Source: Gemmatimonadota bacterium (GTDB lineage Bacteria; Gemmatimonadota; Gemmatimonadetes; Longimicrobiales; Gaopeijiaceae). Taken from it: a stretch of DNA of 34,083 nt. Positions within the stretch are counted from its first letter, which is position 1, and each line of letters opens with the position of its first letter. The notes beneath the pieces are model-generated. The model saw only the letters and a program-made list of their open reading frames with translations, was not told the origin of the DNA and searched no databases. Of the stretch, positions 24,504 to 33,498 are shown one piece after another. The position numbers were made by a program, and so were the translations under genes. The stretch is taken from NCBI GenBank assembly GCA_028873845.1, contig JAPPNO010000037.1, forward strand, positions 1 to 34,083, written 5' to 3'.

Positions 24504-27287
24504 TCAGAATTCGTACTTCACCCTCACCAGTCCCAGCCGTCCCAACTCCGGCGCACCCACGAACTCCCGGTGCAGGTTGTTCAGCGCGTTGTACACGGTG
24601 AGTTCCAACCGTGCATTGGGCTGGAAGGGCAGCTGGTAGCCGGCCGTCAGGTCCAGCACGTGGTAGGCGTCCACCGGCCCGGCGAAGACGCCCGACCTCA
24701 TGTCGAAGCCGTCGGAGAAGCGCCAGCGCCCGTCGAGCAGGAAGCCGCGGGCGCGGTCGGTGAAGGCAATTGCCAAGGACCCCTTGTGGCTCGGTGCGTT
24801 CAGGGACAGGTCGTCGCTGCCGGGGCAATCGCCGTCCTCGTCGAAGTCGAAACACTCCGCGCTCTGGAACGAGTATCCCGCGGTCAGCGTGACGCGGTCG
24901 GAAGCCAGGACCTGCGCGGAGAAGTCGGCCCCCCAGTAGCTGGCCGACCCGAAGTTGCGGGAGCTCAGCAGGAGATCGGGAGCCTGGAACTGATCGGGGG
25001 CGACGACACCCACCGGAACGGACGAGAGCCCCGCGGCCAGTTCGGCGACCTGTTCGGCCGTCACGACTCCCGCCTGGATCAGCGCGGCGAGTCGGCTGCT
25101 CAGGAAAGCCACGGTCGCGGACGGGTCCAGGAAGACGCTCGGTGACTCCACCTTCAGGGCACCGACGAAATTCTCCACATCGGCGTAGTACACGTCGGCG
25201 GCGAGCCTCACGCGGTCCTCGATCAGCCCCTTGTAGCCCGCCTCGACGGAGTTGAAGACCGTGGGAACGAGCGCGGGAAGATCGGTGGGTCCCTTGTCGA
25301 GCGGGAAGGGGTCGCCCCCGGCCGGACCCAGCGCCTCCGGGTTGAAGCGCCGGAAGACCGTCGCCAGCGCGGGATCGGAGGGCACGTTGCCCGGACCGAG
25401 GAGGAACGGCCGCAGCCCTTCCGGCGCGAATTGCCTGACCAGCAGATCCCAGAACAGCGCCGCGTTCGCCGGGAACTGGCCCGGCACGAACGGAGATTGC
25501 ATGCAGTGCCCCATCAGGCCCCCGGAGCACCGGTCCGCGAAGGTCAGCCCGCCGGCCGGCACGCCGAACGCCCGCAGCCGGTAGCCGACGCCCGGCCCAA
25601 GCGGGAGGAAACCGGTCTCGATGTCGAGGAAGAGCGACGAGGTGGAGGGCGTGGCGAAGGCGCGGTTGTAGGTCAGGCGCAGGTTGTGGCTCTCGGCGGG
25701 ACGGAAGACGAGCGCTGCCCGCGGCGAGAAGTTCACACCGTCCAGACGGTTGTGCAGGTCGGCACGGAAGGCGGTGACCAGATCGAGGCGGTCGCTCAGG
25801 CGCGTCTCCGAATGCAGATACACGCCGGCCTCGACCAGTACGTCGTGGTCTTCGTTGCGGCCGTAGATGGTGCCCTCGGAGCGCGGTTCGATACGCTGCC
25901 AGTCGAGCCCGTAGGTGAAGCGCTGCCGCTCGCCCACGTCGCGCCCGTGCTGGAGCTGGGCCGCCCAGGTGCGCGACCGATCGATGATGGGGCCCCCGCT
26001 GCGCAGCAGGTAGCTGTTGTCGCCGGAGTGCGTCTGGTTCAGGAAGAACTGTCCGAAGAAGCGGCCCTTCCGCAGCCGCACCTGGCCGTAGCGGTACTGC
26101 CAGTCGTGGGTCTGCGCCGAGCCGACGCTCGTGAGGTTGATGCTGCTCAACGAGTTGTTCAGCCCGCCGGAGACGATGAACTCGCCGTCGGCGGCGAACC
26201 GGTAGTCGGTGCGGAGGTCGGCGAAGTAGCGTTCGTTGAGCGGATCGCGCACGCCGATGCGCGGATGGTCGGGGTTCGCCTCGCGAGCCGCCGCTTCCGC
26301 GGGGTCGACGTACTCCCAGTCCCTGCCGCGCAGGTATTGACCGGAAACCTTCAGCCCGAACCGCTCCGACACCGCGTGGGCACTGCGGAAGAGCACCTGT
26401 GCCAGCGACCGCTCGCCACCGGCCACCGACACGGTGCTGCCCGGTTTGTCGATCGGGGAGTAGGTGATGATGTGCATGACGCCTTCGGCCGCGTTGGGAC
26501 CGTAGAGCGCCGCGCCCGGACCGCGCGCCAGCTCGATCCGCTCGATGTCCATGTCGGTCGCCGGGATCATGTTGATGGCGTTGATCCTGAGCGCGGGGAT
26601 GCGCGCGTAGCGGTTGTCGACGATGCTCAGCAGCCGCCCCGACGACACGTTGTTGAAGCCGCGCACGACCACGTAGCTCTGGGTGAGCCCGGTGGATGCG
26701 AGGTCGACTCCGGGAAGCGTCCTGATGTGGTCGGCGGGTGTGCGCGCGATCATGCGCGAGATCTGCTCCCCGCTCAGGGTGGAGATGGAGGCCGGGGCGT
26801 CGAGTTCCTTCTCCTCGCGGCGCGACACGGTGATGACGAGCTGGTTGAGGGCGAGCGCGCGGGAGCGCAGCCGGATGGTGACCGGGACCGTGGCGCCGGC
26901 CTCGACGGCGACCCCGTCGGTGCGGGAGGTCTCGTAGCCGATTCGGGTCACGACGATGGAATGGGTGCCGGCCGGGACGGAAACACGAAACTCGCCTGAC
27001 GGGCCGGTGGCCGCGGACACGGCTTCCTGTCCCGGCACCTGGACGGCGGCGTCGGCGACGGGGGCGCCGGTTTCCAGATCGGTGACGGTTCCGGTGATCG
27101 TGCCCTGTTGAGTGGCGGCCGCGCCGGGGAACAGGGCCGACAGGAGCGTCACGATAAACAAGCCATTTAGCAGCCCGTGGACAAAATCCCCCCGGCATTC
27201 GAGCGGCGATGCATCCGGGCTGGACCGCGGAACCGGCCCGATCACGCTGTAAACTCCCGTTTCCAAGATGTCATGTTTACTATACAT
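24504..27287 (-). CDS. TonB-dependent receptor with carboxypeptidase-regulatory-like domain
   Basis: This 927-residue outer-membrane receptor is driven by TonB. After a hydrophobic signal (GLFIVTLLSALFPGAAAT, around residues 42-59) comes a carboxypeptidase-D-regulatory-like beta sandwich (GTITGTVTDLETGAPVADAA to about 145). The plug follows with APASISTLSGEQISRM, LPGVDL, VVVRGFN and RIELARGPGAALYGPNAAEG, then a 22-strand-type barrel ending in RVKYEF. An extracellular loop near residue 830 has DFDEDGDCPGSDD, which looks like a Ca-binding DxDxDG loop. The ATG at 27287 has AAGGA just upstream, but gives an unusually long 40-residue n-region; a GTG at 27245 with GGGAG at 8 bases is an alternative. 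The ligand is unknown; the uneven size of the loops suggests a large substrate. Confidence 0.92.
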   Translation of the reverse strand: MYSKHDILETGVYSVIGPVPRSSPDASPLECRGDFVHGLLNGLFIVTLLSALFPGAAATQQGTITGTVTDLETGAPVADAAVQVPGQEAVSAATGPSGEFRVSVPAGTHSIVVTRIGYETSRTDGVAVEAGATVPVTIRLRSRALALNQLVITVSRREEKELDAPASISTLSGEQISRMIARTPADHIRTLPGVDLASTGLTQSYVVVRGFNNVSSGRLLSIVDNRYARIPALRINAINMIPATDMDIERIELARGPGAALYGPNAAEGVMHIITYSPIDKPGSTVSVAGGERSLAQVLFRSAHAVSERFGLKVSGQYLRGRDWEYVDPAEAAAREANPDHPRIGVRDPLNERYFADLRTDYRFAADGEFIVSGGLNNSLSSINLTSVGSAQTHDWQYRYGQVRLRKGRFFGQFFLNQTHSGDNSYLLRSGGPIIDRSRTWAAQLQHGRDVGERQRFTYGLDWQRIEPRSEGTIYGRNEDHDVLVEAGVYLHSETRLSDRLDLVTAFRADLHNRLDGVNFSPRAALVFRPAESHNLRLTYNRAFATPSTSSLFLDIETGFLPLGPGVGYRLRAFGVPAGGLTFADRCSGGLMGHCMQSPFVPGQFPANAALFWDLLVRQFAPEGLRPFLLGPGNVPSDPALATVFRRFNPEALGPAGGDPFPLDKGPTDLPALVPTVFNSVEAGYKGLIEDRVRLAADVYYADVENFVGALKVESPSVFLDPSATVAFLSSRLAALIQAGVVTAEQVAELAAGLSSVPVGVVAPDQFQAPDLLLSSRNFGSASYWGADFSAQVLASDRVTLTAGYSFQSAECFDFDEDGDCPGSDDLSLNAPSHKGSLAIAFTDRARGFLLDGRWRFSDGFDMRSGVFAGPVDAYHVLDLTAGYQLPFQPNARLELTVYNALNNLHREFVGAPELGRLGLVRVKYEF
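27248..27265. promoter_or_regulatory. Second copy of the TGTAAAC-N4-GTTTxCA site
   Basis: TGTAAACTCCCGTTTCCA matches the site at 6910-6927 with one arm mismatch and the same spacing. It overlaps the 5' end of the TonB receptor gene, and a further half-site GTTTAC is at 27275-27280. Placement at the start of a receptor gene fits a repressor site. Confidence 0.4.
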
Positions 27288-27642
27288 TTTGTCCTTTTGT
27301 AGCTCCGCTCTGCGTTGCTCCTTGGACGAATAGCGCTGCTATTCGCCCGGCGCCTCGCCGCCCTCGGTGCTCGGGCCGCTTTATCCACGGACTGCAAGCG
27401 CCTGCATCCGGGTCATCTTCCGGGTCCTTCCGCGAGTGGTCAACGATGCCGCAAACTCCATGGGAACATAGAGTAGGGGAAAGTGGGAGCATTCCGCCAG
27501 CGGATCGCCGGCGACGCTGCCCATGCCGGGGTCCGCCACCGCCCCGTCCCGCGGCTTGACTCGCGGCCTCGTCCGGGCCAGCATGACAGTCGCGGGCGTC
27601 CGCCCCGGACGCCGGCCGGGTCGATATGACAGGAAAAACGAC
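27288..27642. other. 355-base divergent intergenic region
   Basis: It lies between the TonB receptor (-) and the NHL-propeller gene (+). Bases 27302-27385 hold a REP-like structured block with the hairpin described separately. The rest (27390-27640) is GC-rich with only short frames and no feature I can name. No tRNA or ncRNA fold was recognised. Confidence 0.5.
27327..27345. repeat. Perfect hairpin CGAATAGC-GCT-GCTATTCG
   Basis: Eight-base perfect arms with a 3-base loop sit in a block that alternates CGCC and GGCG motifs on either side. It resembles REP-type intergenic elements rather than an intrinsic terminator, since no T run follows. Only one copy is in the window. Confidence 0.45.
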
Positions 27643-28776
27643 ATGAAGAAGCACATCCTTTCGCGGGCCCTGGTGTCTTCCGGTCTGGTGTGGGCCATCG
27701 CGGGCGCGCCCGAAGGCTCCGCCGCACAGGACACGACCCGGGAGGATCCCTCCGCCATTGCGGATCCGGCGGCCGGCGGCGCCCTGCCCAGTCCGGCAAC
27801 CCGGGTCGTGACGGACTGGGCCGATCTGCCCGATGGCCGCGAATGGGGTTCCACCGCCGGCGTGGACATCGACCCTGTCGACGGGCACATCTGGGCCTAC
27901 GACCGTTGCGGCGGCGTGGGGCTGGCGGGGGGGTGCGACGAGAACCTGGTCGATCCCGTCTTCAAATTCCACCGCGAAACCGGGGAAATATTGGCCGGCT
28001 TCGGTGCGGGGCTCTTCGTTCTGCCCCACGGCATCCACGTCGACGCGGACGGCAATGTGTGGATTACCGACTCGATGGGTAACTCGTCCGGCACAAAAGG
28101 CCATCAGGTTATCAAGTTCAGCCCGGAGGGCGAGGTGCTGTTGACGCTGGGGAAGCCGGGAGTGCCGGGCAGCGAACCGGGCCTGCTCAACGAGCCGTGC
28201 GACGTGATCACGGCGGCGAACGGCGACATCTTCGTCTCGGACGGGCACAGCGGGCAGAGCCCCAACCCTCCCGAGGGGTCGACCGGGCGGATCATCAAGT
28301 TCTCGCCCGAGGGCGAATACATCATGGAGTGGGGGACGATCGGCGACGGACCGGGCGAGTTTCGCACGCCGCACGGCATGGCCTTCGATTCGCGGGGCCG
28401 GCTCTTCGTGGCCGACCGGGGCAACCACCGCATCCAGATCTTCGACCAGGACGGCAACCACCTCGACTCCTACTACCAGTTCAGCCGCATCAGCGGTCTC
28501 TTCATCGACGGCGACGACAACCTCTACGCCATCGATTCCGAGTCGAACCGCCGCACGCACGACGGGTGGATGACGGGCATCCGCATCGGCCATGTGTCCG
28601 AGGACCGGGTGACCGCGTTCATTCCGCCGCACGCGGTCTCCGCGGAGCGGCCCTTCGGGTACGCCGGCGAGGGTGTGGCGGTGGACGCGGACGGCAACGT
28701 GTACGCGGCGGAAGGGCCCATTTCGCTTCGCGCCGCGGGCGGCGGGCTGACCATGTACGTGGTGTCGCGGAACTGA
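27643..28776 (+). CDS. Secreted NHL-repeat beta-propeller (peptidyl-amidating lyase-like)
   Basis: The 377-residue protein has a signal peptide ([21 protein letters not shown], cleavage near SAAQ) followed by NHL repeats: [72 protein letters not shown] and [14 protein letters not shown]. Propellers with this blade spacing include bacterial peptidyl-alpha-hydroxyglycine alpha-amidating lyase homologues, which are often annotated this way, but the lyase activity is unproven. The ATG at 27643 has AGGA 9 bases upstream; the longer open frame beginning at 27523 lacks a ribosome binding site and hides the signal peptide. leuC starts 20 bases after its stop, so they may be cotranscribed even though no functional link is apparent. 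Confidence 0.82.
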   Translation: MKKHILSRALVSSGLVWAIAGAPEGSAAQDTTREDPSAIADPAAGGALPSPATRVVTDWADLPDGREWGSTAGVDIDPVDGHIWAYDRCGGVGLAGGCDENLVDPVFKFHRETGEILAGFGAGLFVLPHGIHVDADGNVWITDSMGNSSGTKGHQVIKFSPEGEVLLTLGKPGVPGSEPGLLNEPCDVITAANGDIFVSDGHSGQSPNPPEGSTGRIIKFSPEGEYIMEWGTIGDGPGEFRTPHGMAFDSRGRLFVADRGNHRIQIFDQDGNHLDSYYQFSRISGLFIDGDDNLYAIDSESNRRTHDGWMTGIRIGHVSEDRVTAFIPPHAVSAERPFGYAGEGVAVDADGNVYAAEGPISLRAAGGGLTMYVVSRN

Positions 28777-28785
28777 AGCCCGGGA

Positions 28786-28795
28786 GAATCGATTC
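28786..28795. promoter_or_regulatory. GAATCGATTC palindrome before leuC
   Basis: A perfect 10-base palindrome overlaps the probable leuC ribosome binding site (GGGAG at 28782-28786) and ends 1 base before the TTG start. The same 10-mer lies at 17391-17400 in another 5' region. It could be chance. Confidence 0.25.
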
Positions 28796-28796
28796 C

Positions 28797-30200
28797 TTGG
28801 GACGGACTCTCCTCCGGAAGGTCTGGGATCTTCACACGGTCCGTACGCTGCCCTCCGGACAGGCGCAGCTCTTCATCGGCCTGCACCTGATCCACGAGGT
28901 GACCTCGCCGCAGGCCTTCGACATGCTGCGCCGCCGCGGGGTCGGAGTGGCCTTCCCGGAACGCACCTTCGCGACGGTCGACCACATCGTCCCCACCCTC
29001 GACCAGCGCCGTCCCTTCGCCGACGACCTCGCCGAGCGGATGATGGCCGCGCTGGAGCGCAACTGCGACGAGTTCGGGATCCGGATCGCGGGGCTGGACA
29101 GCGACCGCCAGGGGATCGTGCATGTGATCGGGCCGGAACTGGGTCTCACGCAGCCGGGCATGACCATAGCGTGCGGGGACAGCCACACTTCGACGCACGG
29201 CGCCTTCGGGGCGGTCGCCTTCGGGATCGGGACCTCGCAGGTCCGCGACGTGCTGGCGTCCCAGTGCCTGGCGATCGCGCCGCTCAAGGTCCGGCGGATT
29301 TCGGTTTCGGGTGAACCGGGTCCGGGCGTCTACGCCAAGGACGTGATCCTCGAGATCATCGCGCGGCTGGGTGTGCGGGGCGGGGTCGGCTACGCGTACG
29401 AGTACGGCGGCGAGGCGGTCGAGCGCATGACGATGGACGAGCGCATGACAATCTGCAACATGTCGATCGAGGGCGGCGCGCGAATCGGCTACGTCAACCC
29501 CGACGAGACCACCTTCGCGTACTTGAAGGGGCGGACGTTCGCCCCGGCGGGCGATGCGTTCGATCGGGCGAAGCAATGGTGGGGGTCGATGGCCTCGGAC
29601 CGGGACGCGGTCTACGACGATGTGGTGGAGATCGACGGCGGCGCCATCGAACCGCGGGTGACGTGGGGGATCAACCCGGGCCAGTCGGTCGGAGTGTCGG
29701 AGCCCATACCGGATCCGGGGGCGTCGGGGACGGCCGGCGACGCGGACGCGATCGGCGAGGCGCTCGAATTCATGGGGTTCGCGGCCGGGGCTCCCCTGCG
29801 CGGAACCCGGGTGGACGTGGCCTTCGTGGGGTCGTGCACCAACGGGCGGCTCTCCGACCTGCGCGAGGCGGCGCGGGTCGTGAAGGGCTCCCGGGTGGCC
29901 CCCCATGTGCGGGCCCTGGTGGTGCCCGGATCGGTGAGGGTGAGGCAGGCGGCCGAGGCGGAAGGTCTCGACGAAGTGTTCCGCTCGGCCGGGTTCGAGT
30001 GGCGGGGGGCGGGGTGTTCGATGTGCCTGGCCATGAATCCGGACAGGTTGAAAGGCCGCGAGGTGTGCGCGTCGTCGTCGAACCGCAACTTCAAGGGCCG
30101 CCAGGGGAGTCCCACCGGGCGCACCCTGCTCATGAGCCCCGCCATGGTCGCCGCCGCGGCGGTCACCGGCGAGGTCACCGACGTGAGGACGATGCTGTGA
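28797..30200 (+). CDS. leuC: 3-isopropylmalate dehydratase large subunit
   Basis: The 467-residue iron-sulfur subunit isomerises 2- to 3-isopropylmalate with LeuD in leucine synthesis. Family landmarks: [38 protein letters not shown] and the three cluster cysteines in VGSCTNGR and [11 protein letters not shown], followed by [13 protein letters not shown]. The length equals that of typical LeuC when started at the TTG at 28797, which has GGGAG 10 bases upstream; no ATG is available before the conserved RKVWDLHTV. Its stop overlaps the leuD GTG (GTGA). A homoaconitase role cannot be excluded by motifs alone, but the neighbours favour leucine. Confidence 0.93.
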   Translation: MGRTLLRKVWDLHTVRTLPSGQAQLFIGLHLIHEVTSPQAFDMLRRRGVGVAFPERTFATVDHIVPTLDQRRPFADDLAERMMAALERNCDEFGIRIAGLDSDRQGIVHVIGPELGLTQPGMTIACGDSHTSTHGAFGAVAFGIGTSQVRDVLASQCLAIAPLKVRRISVSGEPGPGVYAKDVILEIIARLGVRGGVGYAYEYGGEAVERMTMDERMTICNMSIEGGARIGYVNPDETTFAYLKGRTFAPAGDAFDRAKQWWGSMASDRDAVYDDVVEIDGGAIEPRVTWGINPGQSVGVSEPIPDPGASGTAGDADAIGEALEFMGFAAGAPLRGTRVDVAFVGSCTNGRLSDLREAARVVKGSRVAPHVRALVVPGSVRVRQAAEAEGLDEVFRSAGFEWRGAGCSMCLAMNPDRLKGREVCASSSNRNFKGRQGSPTGRTLLMSPAMVAAAAVTGEVTDVRTML

Positions 30201-30793
30201 GCACGGTGCAACCGATCGACCGCGTCGAGGGCACCGCGATTCCGCTGCGGGGCGACAACATCGACACCGACCGGATCATCCCGGCCCGCTTCCTGAAGGC
30301 GATCACCTTCAGCGGGCTCGGCGACCACGTCTTCGCCGACGACCGCCGGTCGATGCCCGGACATCCCTTCGCCGATCCCGCGTACGCAGGCGCGTCCATC
30401 CTTCTCGTCAACCGGAACTTCGGTTCCGGCTCCTCGCGCGAGCACGCGCCCCAGGCGCTCATGCGGTGGGGAATCGGGGCGTGCGTGGGCCGGTCCTTTT
30501 CCGAGATCTTCCTGGCGAACGCCACCACGATCGGGTTGCCGTGTCTCACGGCCGAGCCGGACGACATTGCGGCGTTGATGGCCGCGGCCGAAGCCGAGCC
30601 CGTCACGCGTCTGGCGGTGAGCGTCCGCAACCTGTCGCTCACGGCGGGCGGCCGCACGGTGCCGCTGCATCTCCCCGCCGCCCTGCGCGACGCCTTCCTC
30701 AGCGGACAATGGGACGCGACCGGCCTGCTGCTCCACCGATTCGACGACGTGCACCGCGTGGCGTCGCGACTTCCGTACCTTACAGGATTCTAA
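30197..30793 (+). CDS. leuD: 3-isopropylmalate dehydratase small subunit
   Basis: The 198-residue partner of LeuC provides the swivelling substrate-binding domain. Typical motifs are [35 protein letters not shown] and [20 protein letters not shown]. The length is that of the usual long-form LeuD. The start is GTG at 30197, coupled to the leuC stop. The stop is followed after 54 bases by leuA, which has its own good ribosome binding site (GGAG, 6-base spacing). Confidence 0.95.
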   Translation: MSTVQPIDRVEGTAIPLRGDNIDTDRIIPARFLKAITFSGLGDHVFADDRRSMPGHPFADPAYAGASILLVNRNFGSGSSREHAPQALMRWGIGACVGRSFSEIFLANATTIGLPCLTAEPDDIAALMAAAEAEPVTRLAVSVRNLSLTAGGRTVPLHLPAALRDAFLSGQWDATGLLLHRFDDVHRVASRLPYLTGF

Positions 30794-30847
30794 CAGCCCG
30801 GATTCCTTCCGGCGCATCCCACCTTCTTTTCCCCCCCGGAGTACCCG

Positions 30848-32005
30848 ATGGCCTCAGACCGACTGTTGATCTTCGACACCACGCTTCGCGATGGCGAACA
30901 AGCCCCCGGTTTCTCGCTCAACACCGAGCAGAAGCTGCGACTTGCCCGCCAGCTCGAGCGGCTTGGAGTCGACATCATGGAGGTCGGTTTTCCGGTCGCT
31001 TCCGAGGATGATGCGCGCGCGGTCAGGCTGATCGCGCGGGAGATTCGGCAGCCGGTGATCGCCGCGCTGGGGCGGTGCATCCCCGGCGATATCGAACTCG
31101 TCGGCGAACTGGTGCGGCACGCCGCCCGGCCCCGGATCCATACCTTTATCGCCACCTCGGACCTGCACCTCCGACACAAGCTGCGGATGAGCCGCGAGGA
31201 GTGTCTGCGGGCGGTCGCGTCGTGCGTCGCCCAGGCGCGGGGCTACACCGACGACGTGGAGTTCTCGGCCGAGGACGCGATTCGCAGCGACATGGACTTC
31301 CTCTGCCAGGTTGTCGATACGGCCATCGCGGCGGGGGCGACGACCGTCAATCTGCCGGACACCGTCGGTTACTCGGTTCCGAGTGAGATCGCGGTGTTCT
31401 TCAAGGCCGTGATGGCCAGGATCAGCGACGCCGACGGCGTGGTGTTCAGCGCCCACTGCCACGACGACCTCGGCCTCGCGGTGGCCAATTCGCTGGCCGC
31501 CGTGCTGGCCGGCGTACGACAGCTGGAGTGCACCGTCAACGGGATCGGCGAGCGCGCGGGCAACGCCTCGCTGGAAGAGATCGTGATGGCGACGCGGGTC
31601 AGGCGCGACCTGTTGCCGTTCGAGACGGGCATCGACACAACCGAACTCTTCCGCACGAGCCAATTGCTGACCGAGCTGACGGGGGAGCCCGTTCAGGCGA
31701 ACAAGGCGATCGTGGGCCGCAACGCCTTCGCACACGAGGCGGGCATACACCAGCACGGCATGCTCCAGGACCGCCGGACCTACGAGATCATGCGCCCCGA
31801 GGACGTGGGCCTGACATCGACGCTGGTGCTTGGGAAGCATTCGGGGCGACACGCGGTGGGCAGGCGATGCGAGGAGCTGGGCTACGAACTGACCCGGTCC
31901 GAGCTCGACCGGGTCTACCGCGAAGTGATCGCCATGGCCGACCGGGGGAAGGCGGCGGCCGATTGCGACCTGGCGGAGATCCTGCGGCGAACGCGGCCGG
32001 ATTGA
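30848..32005 (+). CDS. leuA: Short 2-isopropylmalate synthase lacking the leucine regulatory domain
   Basis: The 385-residue HMGL-type aldolase condenses acetyl-CoA with 2-oxoisovalerate. The catalytic barrel shows [79 protein letters not shown] (metal-binding His-x-His) and [18 protein letters not shown]. The linker has [15 protein letters not shown] and [10 protein letters not shown]. It ends at [15 protein letters not shown], where full-length LeuA (about 510 residues or more) would continue into the C-terminal domain that binds leucine, so feedback control by leucine should be absent. Alternatives are homocitrate or citramalate synthase; position after leuCD favours leucine. No leuB is in this window. 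Confidence 0.9.
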   Translation: MASDRLLIFDTTLRDGEQAPGFSLNTEQKLRLARQLERLGVDIMEVGFPVASEDDARAVRLIAREIRQPVIAALGRCIPGDIELVGELVRHAARPRIHTFIATSDLHLRHKLRMSREECLRAVASCVAQARGYTDDVEFSAEDAIRSDMDFLCQVVDTAIAAGATTVNLPDTVGYSVPSEIAVFFKAVMARISDADGVVFSAHCHDDLGLAVANSLAAVLAGVRQLECTVNGIGERAGNASLEEIVMATRVRRDLLPFETGIDTTELFRTSQLLTELTGEPVQANKAIVGRNAFAHEAGIHQHGMLQDRRTYEIMRPEDVGLTSTLVLGKHSGRHAVGRRCEELGYELTRSELDRVYREVIAMADRGKAAADCDLAEILRRTRPD

Positions 32006-32007
32006 CA

Positions 32008-32021
32008 GGACCGGCAGGTCC
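32008..32021 (+). terminator. Weak hairpin after leuA
   Basis: GGACC-GGCA-GGTCC lies 2 bases after the leuA stop. The stem is only 5 base pairs and no T run follows, so it is at best a weak terminator. Confidence 0.2.
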
Positions 32022-32066
32022 GCTGGAAGATCCTCCGTGTGCTCGGGCGGCCTGAACAGGAGCTGG

Positions 32067-32079
32067 GTGCGCTACGCAC
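32067..32079. promoter_or_regulatory. Small inverted repeat upstream of the solute-binding protein gene
   Basis: GTGCG-CTA-CGCAC is a 5-base-arm inverted repeat, 63 bases before the ATG at 32143. It could be an operator or part of a terminator for leuA; neither can be decided from sequence. Confidence 0.2.
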
Positions 32080-32142
32080 AATTGGTAACGGAGCGGCACC
32101 TCTCAGGTTGTGCAACCCCATGCCGGCGCCTACCTTGGAGCC

Positions 32143-33444
32143 ATGCTGTCACGCCGATCGCTCCTGCGCTCCGGGTTCGCCGCGCTGGCCGCCGTGCCCT
32201 GGGCAAAGCCGCTCGACGCCACCTCCCGGCCGGCCAGCCGAAGCCGCCGCGGAGCCGCCACCCAGGACGGTGAAATCGTACTCGGCGTGTCCGCCGCTTT
32301 CTCGGGACCTTCCCGCGGCCTCGGCACGGAGCTGTACCGCGGGGCGATGGCCTATTTCAGCTACGTCAATGACAACGGCGGAGTGAACGGCCGCCGCATC
32401 GTCGTCAAGGCCTACGACGACGGGTATCAGCCCGATGCGTGCGTCGCGAACACCATCCGCCTCATGCAGGACGACGGCGTCTTCCTCCTCTTCGGCTACG
32501 TCGGCACGCCCACCGTCACCCGGGTGTTGCCTCTGCTGAAGAGATTCCGCGAGCAGCAGGTCTACCTGTTCTTTCCCTTCACGGGAGCAGAACCGCAGCG
32601 CGAGCCTCCCTACGGCGAGTTCGCCTTCAACCTGCGGGCCTCGTACCGGCAGGAGACGGCCGGGCTGGTCGACAATTTCGTGCGCATCGGGCGCCGGCGA
32701 GTGGGGGTCTTCTACCAGATCGACGCGTATGGGCGCAGCGGCTGGGCCGGAGTGCGAGAGGCGCTGGCCCGGCACGGGGAGACGATCGTGGGCGAGGCCA
32801 CCTACGCGCGCGGCACGCCGTTCACCGCGAACATGAGGCGCCAGGTGGAAATCCTGAAGGCAACGTCGCCCGACGCCGTGATCTGTATCGGCGCCTACGC
32901 CGCGTGCGCCGCCTTCGCCCGGGATGCCGTCGACCAGGGGTTGCATGTGCCGGTGGCCAATCTGTCGTTCGTGGGCAGCGAAAACCTGCAGCGCGTTCTG
33001 CGCGAGAGACGCGCGGACCCCGATTCCTACACGCGGTTCCTGGTCAATTCGCAGGTCGTACCCGCCTACGACGATGCCACCTTCCCGGCAATCCACGAAT
33101 ACCATCGGCTGATGTTCCAGTACGATCCCCAGCTGCCCGAGGACCTGGAGAGACTTACCGGGGACACGCCGTATCAGCCCCTTGCCCGCGGCTTCGTCAG
33201 CCTGGAAGGGTTTCTCAACGCAAGACTGATGACGGAAATCCTCAGGCGCCTGGGCAGACGTCTGGACAAGTCGCGACTGGAGCAGGCGGTCTTCACCGTG
33301 CGCAACTTCCCCATGGGAATCGACCAGACCGTTTCCTTCGGACCCAATCGCCGACAGGGGATGCAACGAGTGTACTACACCGTTGCCGACGGCAACCATT
33401 TCGAGATGCTCCACGACTGGGAGGCCAGGTTCGGCATGTCATGA
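32143..33444 (+). CDS. ABC transporter substrate-binding protein, branched-chain amino acid/amide type
   Basis: The 433-residue periplasmic binding protein has the Leu/Ile/Val-binding fold (periplasmic binding protein type 1). It starts MLSRRSLLRSGFAALAAV, a Tat-like twin-arginine leader. The mature part opens with EIVLGVSAAFSGPSRGLG, followed by YRGAMAYFSYVNDNGGVNGR, the usual ligand-site region. Later landmarks are RRVGVFYQIDAYGRSGW, ILKATSPDAVICIGAYAACA and the C-terminal FNARLMTEIL-like helix. I chose the ATG at 32143, right before the twin-arginine; a longer frame from 32110 is possible. No ABC permease or ATPase gene follows, and the next gene is a TonB-dependent receptor. The ligand is unknown. 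Confidence 0.85.
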   Translation: MLSRRSLLRSGFAALAAVPWAKPLDATSRPASRSRRGAATQDGEIVLGVSAAFSGPSRGLGTELYRGAMAYFSYVNDNGGVNGRRIVVKAYDDGYQPDACVANTIRLMQDDGVFLLFGYVGTPTVTRVLPLLKRFREQQVYLFFPFTGAEPQREPPYGEFAFNLRASYRQETAGLVDNFVRIGRRRVGVFYQIDAYGRSGWAGVREALARHGETIVGEATYARGTPFTANMRRQVEILKATSPDAVICIGAYAACAAFARDAVDQGLHVPVANLSFVGSENLQRVLRERRADPDSYTRFLVNSQVVPAYDDATFPAIHEYHRLMFQYDPQLPEDLERLTGDTPYQPLARGFVSLEGFLNARLMTEILRRLGRRLDKSRLEQAVFTVRNFPMGIDQTVSFGPNRRQGMQRVYYTVADGNHFEMLHDWEARFGMS

Positions 33445-33498
33445 AGACGCGGCACCAGCGCATTCCGGGACACATTCATTGCAGGAGAGGGATTTCAG

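Noticed and set aside
25431-26999. A 522-codon open frame on the plus strand
   Set aside because: Antisense of the TonB receptor with no recognisable domain.
24355-27198. A 947-codon open frame on the minus strand
   Set aside because: Shifted frame of the TonB receptor gene; extremely Arg-rich, while the other frame carries the plug and barrel motifs.
27279-27284. TATAGT on the minus strand as a -10 box for the TonB receptor gene
   Set aside because: No -35 element at a proper distance, and it lies inside the preferred coding start.
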